Shown piece by piece: positions 34,958-42,092 of a stretch of DNA of 64,000 nucleotides. Source of the stretch: JABDIY01 sp963803875. GTDB taxonomy: Bacteria > Actinomycetota > Acidimicrobiia > Acidimicrobiales > SZUA-35. Both the position numbers and the translations under genes were made by a program. Location: the NCBI GenBank assembly GCA_963803875.1, contig CAWDOA010000016.1, forward strand, positions 248,001-312,000, read 5' to 3'. The notes beneath the pieces are model-generated. The model ran no database searches. It had not been told where the DNA came from and saw only the letters and a list, made by a program, of their open reading frames with translations. The first letter of the stretch is position 1. Every line of letters begins with the position of its first letter.

Positions 34958-35875
34958 TCAGGCAGCCTGAAACTGCCCCGGGGCCACCTCGACCACCTCG
35001 GAACGGGAAACCATTCGGGCCACATGAAGCTCGGCGGTTCGGCGCTCGACAGAATCGGCGATCGTGGTCTGGACCGTCGGCCGGTACACGAACCTGTGCG
35101 CCACCATCTCCTCGATCGAGTGCGGTTCGTGGAGAAAGGTCAACATTTCACCGTGTCGGCGATGAATCACGGCGGTGAACGCATCCACACGTGCTACGAA
35201 CTCGGCCCGCCCTTCAATCACTCCTTTGTGGTGGAAGGTGACGTAGTACGCGGCGTCCTCCTCTCTCACCTTGGCCAGGCTGGCCTCGAACTGATCCAAG
35301 TCACTCCATGCGTCGCCGTAGTAGGGGCCGAAGCCGGTGAGATCGATATCGGAGCAGAAGAACACTCCATCGGAGATCCGAAACCCGCTATGACCACGTG
35401 TATGGCCCGGCAGGTGGACCGCTTCGACAACAACCGCACCAAGATCGAATCGGTGGCCGTCAGCAAATCCAACCGCATCTGGCCGTGGCACGTAGGAGAA
35501 GTCCTCGATCACCGTCGGCTCGAACTCGGCCCAGACATCGGCGTCCAGTCCGTACACCTCGTTCAGTCCCTGGAGGCTCTGTACCCCGGGTAGGTCCTGA
35601 TGGTGGACATGGACTCGGGCGTCGGAAAACAGACCATTGCCAGCCATGTGGTCCTCGTGGCTATGGGAAGTGAGCACGGCATCGATATGGCAGTTGGCAC
35701 CACCCCGCTGGACCACCGTTACCGATGGATCGATGAGCACAGACTCTCCCGAGCCTTGAACGACCACGCTGTTACCCGACGGATAGGCGCCGTTGTTGTC
35801 GCCGACAAGGACGCTCACGCGTCCGGAGAGGCGTCGTTCGACATCGGACCAATCAACGATCCCGACTCGGCTCAT
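34958..35875 (-). CDS. MBL-fold metallo-hydrolase
   Basis: Metallo-beta-lactamase-fold protein of about 305 residues. The zinc motif is TSHSHEDHMAG (H-x-H-x-D-H), with the second histidine site VHLPGHTRGHSGF, FCSDIDLTGFGPYYGD for the bridging aspartate and VTFHHKGVI for the last histidine. Start at ATG 35875 (SRVGIVDWSD) or 35890; the open frame reaches 36013. Specific substrate unknown. Divergent from the PAC2 protein with about 24-40 bp between, so they share a promoter region. Confidence 0.8.
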   Translation of the reverse strand: MSRVGIVDWSDVERRLSGRVSVLVGDNNGAYPSGNSVVVQGSGESVLIDPSVTVVQRGGANCHIDAVLTSHSHEDHMAGNGLFSDARVHVHHQDLPGVQSLQGLNEVYGLDADVWAEFEPTVIEDFSYVPRPDAVGFADGHRFDLGAVVVEAVHLPGHTRGHSGFRISDGVFFCSDIDLTGFGPYYGDAWSDLDQFEASLAKVREEDAAYYVTFHHKGVIEGRAEFVARVDAFTAVIHRRHGEMLTFLHEPHSIEEMVAHRFVYRPTVQTTIADSVERRTAELHVARMVSRSEVVEVAPGQFQAA

Positions 35876-35913
35876 CGGCAGAGCGTACATGCGCCTCGAT
35901 ACGCTCACTAGTA

Positions 35914-36768
35914 GTGATCTGGCATTCCGACACCCGACCGCTGCGTCGTCCGCTGATGGTGCTTGCGTTGAACGGGATGTTCGATGCTGGAAAGGCCTCG
36001 ACCGACGCAGCAACGTGGATTCGAGATCACTGTGATACTGAACTCGTCGCCGAGTTGGATCCCGAGGAGCTCTACAATTTCTCCGATTCCCGGCCGGTTG
36101 TCATCTTCGACGAAAACGGTGAACGCGTCATTCGGTGGCCGACGGTGAAGTTCTACGGATGCCATACCGACGGAACCAGAGACGTGCTGGTTGGGGTCGG
36201 AACCGAACCCCAGTTCCGCTGGAGCTGGTTCAGCGACAGTGTGCTTTCAATCGCCCGTCAGTCGCTCAGCGGAATGTTGGTCACCATGGGGTCGACGTTG
36301 GCCATGACGCCTCACACGCGACCCGCACGCACAATCGCCAGCTCCGGAGATCCAGTGTTGGCATCTCGTATGCAACTTCGTGCTCCAACCTACGAGGGAC
36401 CTACCGGTGTGATCGGGGTCGTGAATCAGCGACTCGAGACGAAAGCGTTTCCCGTGATGTCGCTGCGCGTGGAGGTGCCCCACTATGTGCCGGGCTCACC
36501 GAGCCCCAAGTCCACGCAATCGCTTCTCCGCCGGCTGCAGCAGCTCACCAGAATCCCCACGAGGTATGAGGAAATGGACGGCGCCGTGCAAGACTGGATG
36601 GAACAGGTCGATGCTGCTGTGGCTGCCGACGAGGAGAGTCGCGTGTACCTCGCCCAGCTCGAAGAACGCGTCGACGGTGACGAGGAACGATTGCCCAGCG
36701 GTGACGACATGGCCGGTGAACTCGAGGCATATCTGCGCGAGTTGGGATCGAGCGATGACGACACCTAG
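35914..36768 (+). CDS. PAC2-family protein (proteasome-assembly-chaperone-like)
   Basis: A 284-residue protein of the PAC2 (DUF75) family. MVLALNGMFDAGKASTDAA is the conserved family start and RPVVIFDENGERVIRWP and RVEVPHYVPGSPSPKST follow it; the C-terminal third is acidic and helical. Actinobacteria with 20S proteasomes carry such genes, but the bacterial role is unknown. Start GTG 35914 is the longest; ATG 35956 is the alternative. It ends 9 bp before sodN, so the two may be co-transcribed. Confidence 0.75.
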   Translation: MIWHSDTRPLRRPLMVLALNGMFDAGKASTDAATWIRDHCDTELVAELDPEELYNFSDSRPVVIFDENGERVIRWPTVKFYGCHTDGTRDVLVGVGTEPQFRWSWFSDSVLSIARQSLSGMLVTMGSTLAMTPHTRPARTIASSGDPVLASRMQLRAPTYEGPTGVIGVVNQRLETKAFPVMSLRVEVPHYVPGSPSPKSTQSLLRRLQQLTRIPTRYEEMDGAVQDWMEQVDAAVAADEESRVYLAQLEERVDGDEERLPSGDDMAGELEAYLRELGSSDDDT

Positions 36769-36777
36769 CGTTAGGTC

Positions 36778-37239
36778 ATGACCATCTCATCAACTCTGCT
36801 CAAAACACTGGACCGGGTTCGTCCCGCTCAACTCGTTTCAGCCCATTGCGACGGTCCCTGTGGTGTCTACGACCCTGCCAGCGCCCGCATCGCCGGTGAG
36901 GCTGTACTCGCCATGACCAAGAAGCTCGTCGATCTCGGCGACGGTAACGATCTCGCCAGCGAGAACACGCGGTCGCGATATATCTCCATCAAGGAGGAAC
37001 AGGCCGAGATCGTGAAGCGGGAACTGAACATCCTCTGGCATGACTACTTCAAGCCCCCGCATCTGGAGACATACCCCGATCTTCACACCACCTTTTGGAA
37101 TGCCGCCAAGCAGGCATCGGCATGCAAGACCTCTGTCGACGTGGACACCGCCAACGAACTCATGAGCCAGATCGAAGCGATTCACAACATGTTCTGGGCT
37201 ACCAAGAACAAAGAGGTCCCCTGGATCACCGCCAGCTGA
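36778..37239 (+). CDS. sodN: nickel superoxide dismutase
   Basis: Dismutates superoxide with a single Ni bound by the N-terminal hook of the processed protein. The hook HCDGPCGVY (H23, C24, C28, Y31) is preceded by a 22-residue leader that must be removed so that His23 becomes the new N-terminus and amine ligand. The four-helix remainder (about 130 residues) is normal. Cytoplasmic hexamer in known cases. ATG start. It is followed by its dedicated protease. In family members nickel or a Nur-type repressor controls expression; no Nur box is seen here. Confidence 0.95.
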   Translation: MTISSTLLKTLDRVRPAQLVSAHCDGPCGVYDPASARIAGEAVLAMTKKLVDLGDGNDLASENTRSRYISIKEEQAEIVKRELNILWHDYFKPPHLETYPDLHTTFWNAAKQASACKTSVDVDTANELMSQIEAIHNMFWATKNKEVPWITAS

Positions 37240-37329
37240 GGTGGCGATCCTCTGACCGAGACGAATTCTCTGCTGTACGTCGGCGCCGAGCTGTGGGCAT
37301 GGGCCCGTGGCCGGCGCCGACGCGTTGTA

Positions 37330-37641
37330 GTGGGCGGGAACTCCATGGCCCCCACACTCGGTGCCGGAGATTTCGTGCTCGTGAAACCCACGTCTGGGTC
37401 AATCCCGGGCGGTTCGATCGTCGTAGCCCGTCATCCTCTGGAGCATGACCTACTGATCGTGAAGCGCAGCCGAGTCGATCCGCATGGTTATTGGCTCGAC
37501 AGTGAGAACAAGGCCGAAGGCTCCGACAGTCGAGATTTCGGTCCGGTCAGTCCTGGGGCGATCGTCGGTGCTGTGACGATGATTCTCGATCATCCTCGGC
37601 GCTCGGTTGCGCCCGGCCGTCATGATGCAAGCGAACGTTGA
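37330..37641 (+). CDS. sodX: Ni-SOD maturation protease SodX (S26 family)
   Basis: Signal-peptidase-like serine protease that removes the SodN leader. The catalytic Ser is in GNSMAPTL (Ser5 from GTG 37330), and the general-base Lys is in LLIVKRSRV (Lys45); GSIVVARHP and SRDFGPV complete the S26 fold. The in-frame reading extends back to the sodN stop (37240) without an ATG or GTG, adding up to 30 residues (LLYVGAELWAWARGRRRR) if a rare start such as CTG 37252 is used. No TM helix is obvious. Ends inside the convergent aroC gene (22-bp overlap). Confidence 0.85.
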   Translation: MGGNSMAPTLGAGDFVLVKPTSGSIPGGSIVVARHPLEHDLLIVKRSRVDPHGYWLDSENKAEGSDSRDFGPVSPGAIVGAVTMILDHPRRSVAPGRHDASER

Positions 37642-38699
37642 CGAAGGGCGTGATCAGTGAGCGTGAGCAGGATCATGGCCTCGACCATCGGTACCGCACG
37701 CGGTAGGACACACGGGTCGTGACGGCCCTTGGCCGCAAGTGTGGTGGCCTCCATGGCGGTGGTGACCGTGTCTTGTTCTGAGGCGATAGTGGCGGTCGGT
37801 TTGAAGGCTGCCCGTCCGTAGATCGGAGCACCCACCGAGATACCACCCTGCACGCCGCCGGATCGGTTGGACGCCAGCGTTGGGCCGTCAGCGCCGGGCG
37901 CGAACGGGTCGTTGTGTTCGCGTCCGGTCATGCGGGTACCGGCGAATCCGCTGCCGATTTCGAAGCCCTTACATGCCGGCAGGGACAGGATCCCCTTGCC
38001 GATGTCAGCCTCCAGGCGATCAAAGACGGGTTCTCCCCAACCGGCTGGGACCCCCCGGGCGACGAACCCAACTGTTCCGCCCAGGGAGTCACCCCGCCGA
38101 CGGGCATCCTCGATGGCCTCGACCATCTGATCCGCAGCCGCAGGATCGGGGCAACGGGTCGGAGACGCCTCCACACGGTCGAGTGAGACCGAGTTGTGAT
38201 CGACCACAGCGTCTATGGAATGAACCTGGGCAACCCACGCCAGCACCTCGACGCCGTATGTATCGACAAGCCAGCGTCTGGCGATCGCTCCCGCCGCCAC
38301 GCGCCCCACAGTTTCGCGGGCTGAACTGCGGCCACCGCCCCGATGATCACGACGGCCGTACTTCGCGAGGTAGCTGTAGTCGGCGTGACTGGGGCGAAAG
38401 ACCTCCTTCAGATGGTCATAGGCCCCCGGATTCTGGTCGGCGTTGCGGACCAACAGTGCGATTGGTGTTCCGGTAGAGCGTCCATCGAAAACACCCGACA
38501 GAATCTCAACCTCGTCGCCCTCAGAGCGCTGGGTGACCAGGCGGCTCTGGCCGGGGCGACGCCGATCGAGGTCGGCCTGGATTTCGCTCTCGACAATAGG
38601 GATATCGGGCGGACACCCGTCGATCACTACTCCGACTGCTGGTCCGTGGGATTCCCCGAAGGTGCTGATGCGGAAGAGCTTCCCGTACACGCTGCTCAC
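37620..38699 (-). CDS. aroC: chorismate synthase
   Basis: Final shikimate-pathway enzyme, eliminating phosphate from EPSP with reduced FMN. The first signature is ISTFGESHGPAVGV, the second GRSSARETVGRVAAGAI (after YGRRDHRGGG) and the third SNRSGGVQGGISVG. 359 residues, normal length. GTG start. No other aro gene is beside it. Precursor for the nearby trpG pathway in a metabolic sense only. Confidence 0.95.
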   Translation of the reverse strand: MSSVYGKLFRISTFGESHGPAVGVVIDGCPPDIPIVESEIQADLDRRRPGQSRLVTQRSEGDEVEILSGVFDGRSTGTPIALLVRNADQNPGAYDHLKEVFRPSHADYSYLAKYGRRDHRGGGRSSARETVGRVAAGAIARRWLVDTYGVEVLAWVAQVHSIDAVVDHNSVSLDRVEASPTRCPDPAAADQMVEAIEDARRRGDSLGGTVGFVARGVPAGWGEPVFDRLEADIGKGILSLPACKGFEIGSGFAGTRMTGREHNDPFAPGADGPTLASNRSGGVQGGISVGAPIYGRAAFKPTATIASEQDTVTTAMEATTLAAKGRHDPCVLPRAVPMVEAMILLTLTDHALRQRSLAS

Positions 38700-38789
38700 G
38701 GTGTCAGTCTAGGGCGATGTCAGGATAGGGCGATTCACCGCGGTGCCCGGTCCACCACCGGAGGCCGGACGCCACTACCCTCGAAGGCC

Positions 38790-39086
38790 GTGGAAGAGCA
38801 CCCTCGCATTCATGTGTGGATCGATCAGGACCTCTGCACCGGTGATGGCATTTGTACCGATCATGCCCCTGAGGTGTTCACCATTCTCGAAGACGGCATC
38901 GCTTACTGCCAAGAAGGGTCAAAAGTCTTCAACGATCCCGGTGGGTCTGCCGAGCTGGCCTACGTGGAGCCCACATCCGAAGCCGGTGTCATCGCTGCCG
39001 CAGCTGAATGCCCAGGCGAGTGCATCTTCATCGAGGTCGACGATCATGCCGCCATAACGGCCCCGGAGACGGTTGGGGCCGTCTAG
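38790..39086 (+). CDS. single-cluster ferredoxin ([3Fe-4S]/[4Fe-4S])
   Basis: A 98-residue electron carrier. The cysteine pattern CTGDGIC...AAECPGEC is that of the small actinobacterial ferredoxins that have C-x5-C then a later C-P pair; the C-x5-C spacing (no middle Cys) favours a [3Fe-4S] centre. The body (VWIDQDLC, TDHAPEVFTI) matches cytochrome-P450-partner ferredoxins, but no P450 is in the window. GTG 38790 is chosen because the long open frame upstream is antisense to aroC. It is 74 bp before the TrpB2 gene. Confidence 0.85.
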   Translation: MEEHPRIHVWIDQDLCTGDGICTDHAPEVFTILEDGIAYCQEGSKVFNDPGGSAELAYVEPTSEAGVIAAAAECPGECIFIEVDDHAAITAPETVGAV

Positions 39087-39160
39087 ACCCTGAGGCAGGG
39101 ACATAGGTCGATTGTCGGGGCGGTTTACGCTCGAGATGGAATACAACTAACGTCGCGACC

Positions 39161-40531
39161 GTGACTGTTGACCGCACCGACCACAAGATCCTGCTCAACG
39201 AATCGGAGATGCCCACCCAGTGGTACAACATCGTGCCGGATCTGTCTGCACCACCGCCGCCGGCCCTGCATCCTGGCACGCACGAGCCAGCCGGTCCTGC
39301 AGACTTCGAACCGTTGTTCCCGATGGCTCTCATCATGCAGGAGGTATCGACGGAACGGTTCATCGATATTCCGCCTGAAGTTCAGGATGTGTATCGGATG
39401 TGGCGACCCTCGCCCCTCTACCGCGCCCACCGACTGGAAAAGGCGCTGGATACGCCCGCCCGTATCTACTACAAGTACGAGGGCGTGAGCCCGGCGGGCT
39501 CCCACAAGCCCAATACAGCGGTCCCCCAGGCGTACTACAACAAGATGGAAGGTGTCACGAAACTGACCACCGAGACCGGCGCCGGGCAGTGGGGGACGGC
39601 TCTGGCGTTCGCCTGCGCACTGTTCGACCTGGAATGCGAAATCTGGCAGGTTCGCAGCAGCTATGACCAGAAGCCGTACCGAAAGGCGATGATGGAGGTC
39701 TTTGGTGGCGTGGTCCACCCGAGCCCGAGCGACCTCACTCAAGCCGGTCGAGCCATCCTTCAGTCCAACCCTGCCTCACCGGGCTCGCTCGGAATCGCGA
39801 TCAGTGAAGCGGTGGAGATGGCCGCACCGAATCCCGAGGTCAAATATGCGCTGGGGTCGGTGCTGAACCATGTGTTGATGCATCAGACCATCATCGGCGA
39901 GGAAGCACTGCTGCAGTTGGCCAAGGTGGAAGAGACCCCGGATGTGTTGGTGGGTTGCACCGGCGGGGGCTCCAACTTCGGCGGGCTCTCATTCCCGTTC
40001 ATGCGAGAAAAAGTGGCGGGGACAATGAACCCGCGGATTCTTGCGGTCGAGCCGGCAGCTTGTCCCAGCCTCACCAGAGGTGTTTATGCCTACGACTTCG
40101 GCGATACCGCCGGCACGACGCCATTGATGAAGATGCACACTCTTGGTCATGACTTCGTTCCTGACCCCATCCACGCAGGCGGTCTTCGGTATCACGGCAT
40201 GGCCCCGTTGATTTCTCACATCTACGAGCTCGGTATGATGGACGCAATATCGATCAACCAGACCGAGTGCTTCGACGCTGGCGTGCAGTTCGCCCGAACC
40301 GAAGGCATCGTGCCAGCGCCCGAGCCCACACACGCTCTGGCCGGAACCGTCCGCCAAGCCCTCGAGGCGAAGGAGGCCGGTGAGGAGCGGGTGATACTCA
40401 CCGCGCTGTGCGGCCACGGCCACCTCGACATGGCCGCATACCAACGTTACTTCTCAGGCGAAATGGTCGACTACGACTTCCCGGAGCAGAAGGTTCAGGA
40501 TGCCATGAATCGGATCCCGGCGGTGAGATAG
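39161..40531 (+). CDS. TrpB2-type tryptophan synthase beta-like PLP enzyme
   Basis: A 456-residue PLP enzyme of the TrpB2 subfamily. The PLP lysine is in GSHKPNTAVPQA, the glycine-rich phosphate loop in GCTGGGSNFGGL, and the conserved TETGAGQWGTALAFA and LHAGGLRYHG-like stretch (here PIHAGGLRYHG) separate TrpB2 from ordinary TrpB. TrpB2 usually lacks the TrpA-binding surface and condenses indole and serine, or acts on related substrates. No trpA is nearby. GTG start. Confidence 0.88.
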   Translation: MTVDRTDHKILLNESEMPTQWYNIVPDLSAPPPPALHPGTHEPAGPADFEPLFPMALIMQEVSTERFIDIPPEVQDVYRMWRPSPLYRAHRLEKALDTPARIYYKYEGVSPAGSHKPNTAVPQAYYNKMEGVTKLTTETGAGQWGTALAFACALFDLECEIWQVRSSYDQKPYRKAMMEVFGGVVHPSPSDLTQAGRAILQSNPASPGSLGIAISEAVEMAAPNPEVKYALGSVLNHVLMHQTIIGEEALLQLAKVEETPDVLVGCTGGGSNFGGLSFPFMREKVAGTMNPRILAVEPAACPSLTRGVYAYDFGDTAGTTPLMKMHTLGHDFVPDPIHAGGLRYHGMAPLISHIYELGMMDAISINQTECFDAGVQFARTEGIVPAPEPTHALAGTVRQALEAKEAGEERVILTALCGHGHLDMAAYQRYFSGEMVDYDFPEQKVQDAMNRIPAVR

Positions 40532-40536
40532 TTTCG

Positions 40537-41712
40537 ATGAGTGTCGCTGGCGACACGACGCAAATCCCCGTCAGGTTGCCCGAGGAGAACGATCGGGATC
40601 GTAAGGCCCGAGCCGGCTGGATCTACATTGCCTTGGCGGTCCTCGTGACCGCATCGCTGTGGGTCTCGAACCGAACCGACGATTCGGCCAGCACGCTGGT
40701 TCTGGTCGATCCGCCTGTGACATCCACTGTTACGCCGCCCGCGGGGACGCCGGCGACGATCAACGTGACAGTGGACCGCAAAGTTGCGACGCTCAACGGG
40801 TCCGTTCCCGACGAGGGTGCTCGGGCTCAGCTGGTTCGGATCGCTGAGGAACGGTTCGGTAATGGCAACGTGATCGACGATCTCACGATCGATCCAACTG
40901 TCGACCTCGGCTCCGGCATGATCAACTTCTCGGGCATTGCCGACGAAGGGGACCTGGCTCCTGAACAGCTTCGGGAAAACGCTCGCGCCGACCTGGGTCT
41001 GGCGGCCGGTGACTTCGACATCGACTTTGTTACTCCACAATTCGAACCCGCAGTCATCGACATCGCAGTCGGGGAGCTACCGGTTGTTGTAGTGGGTCGC
41101 GTACCCACCGACTCAGATCGAGATCGCCTGCTTCAGTCAGCAGAGGCCGTCTACGGCGAAGGCAACGTCGACATCTCAGGAGTTGTCGTGGAGCCCTCCG
41201 ACATCGAGGGTGCTGCTCTGTCAATCTCCGGAGTCACAAAACCGGGAGACACATCTTCGAACGATCTTTTCGAAATCCTGCAGACTGACTTCGGGACCGC
41301 AGTAGTGACCAACGCAAGCGAAATCGACGTGAGCGACGCGGCACTGACTCTGTTTGAAGCCGAACTCAGGGAAGTCCTCGCCGAGAAACCGATCCTCTTC
41401 GACACCGGGACCAGCAAGATCTCTGATGAGGGCAAACAGAACCTGCTGGTCATCGCCGATGCAATCGAGTCTCTTCCCGGGAGGGCGGTTGAGATCGTTG
41501 GCCATACCGACGACACCGGCGGAGACACGGTCAACCAAACACTGTCGGAGAATCGTGCCCTTTCCGTCAAAGAAGCCCTGGTCGAGCTCGGTATCGACGA
41601 GACCAGGCTCAGCACCACCGGTCGAGGATCGTCCGAGCCTGCGGTTCCCAACACCAGCGCCGCCAACCGAGCGATCAACCGTCGAATCCAATTCATCTTC
41701 GAACGGGGCTAG
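40537..41712 (+). CDS. membrane-anchored BON-like and OmpA-domain protein
   Basis: A 391-residue protein from ATG 40537. It has a TM helix near the N-terminus (WIYIALAVLVTASLWVSN), then two BON-like repeats (about 70-130 and 155-215; each with the NVTVDRKVATLNGSVPDE-type strand), and a C-terminal OmpA peptidoglycan-binding domain (LFDTGTSKISDEGKQNL, IVGHTDDTGG, LSENRALSVKEAL, NRRIQFIF). The domain order resembles mycobacterial ArfA (OmpATb), which anchors in the envelope and aids growth in acid. It tethers the membrane to the wall. The frame upstream of ATG 40537 runs through trpB2 and is not used. Confidence 0.85.
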   Translation: MSVAGDTTQIPVRLPEENDRDRKARAGWIYIALAVLVTASLWVSNRTDDSASTLVLVDPPVTSTVTPPAGTPATINVTVDRKVATLNGSVPDEGARAQLVRIAEERFGNGNVIDDLTIDPTVDLGSGMINFSGIADEGDLAPEQLRENARADLGLAAGDFDIDFVTPQFEPAVIDIAVGELPVVVVGRVPTDSDRDRLLQSAEAVYGEGNVDISGVVVEPSDIEGAALSISGVTKPGDTSSNDLFEILQTDFGTAVVTNASEIDVSDAALTLFEAELREVLAEKPILFDTGTSKISDEGKQNLLVIADAIESLPGRAVEIVGHTDDTGGDTVNQTLSENRALSVKEALVELGIDETRLSTTGRGSSEPAVPNTSAANRAINRRIQFIFERG

Positions 41713-41733
41713 GCCACACCCAACAACGTCTTC

Positions 41734-41946
41734 CTAGCTGTCCAGGATCACATCGTCGCTGCGGATCCCCCGGTTCGCGCTCCTGAGGATCAGATCGACG
41801 ACGATTGCGATCTTGTTGCCATCGGCCTCGTTCAGCAGACTCAGATCGCTGATGAGGCGTTGTGCGTGCTCCTCTGAGGTGTCCAACAAGTACGCCACTG
41901 TTGTGGCAAGCTCGGTGTCGATGAATTCAGCGGAGTGATCAGCCAC
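41734..41946 (-). CDS. small hypothetical protein
   Basis: A 70-residue acidic, helical protein from GTG 41946. No cysteine, signal peptide, TM or HTH is visible. It converges with the OmpA gene (21 bp) and faces away from the M16 lipoprotein. I do not recognise it. The coding status is moderately likely because the frame is complete and fills the gap between two genes with a sensible composition, but it could be spurious. Confidence 0.45.
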   Translation of the reverse strand: MADHSAEFIDTELATTVAYLLDTSEEHAQRLISDLSLLNEADGNKIAIVVDLILRSANRGIRSDDVILDS

Positions 41947-42092
41947 GCATCACTTCTACACGTCTTAGTGCTGAAATACAAAGCCGGCCCAGTGCCATGG
42001 TCGGATTCAGGTCGAACGCACCACGTTTGCCCGATCGGGTCACCGCTTGTTCTCGGACCTGCGGCTCCGATAGAACCAAGGAGGAGCCCCGC

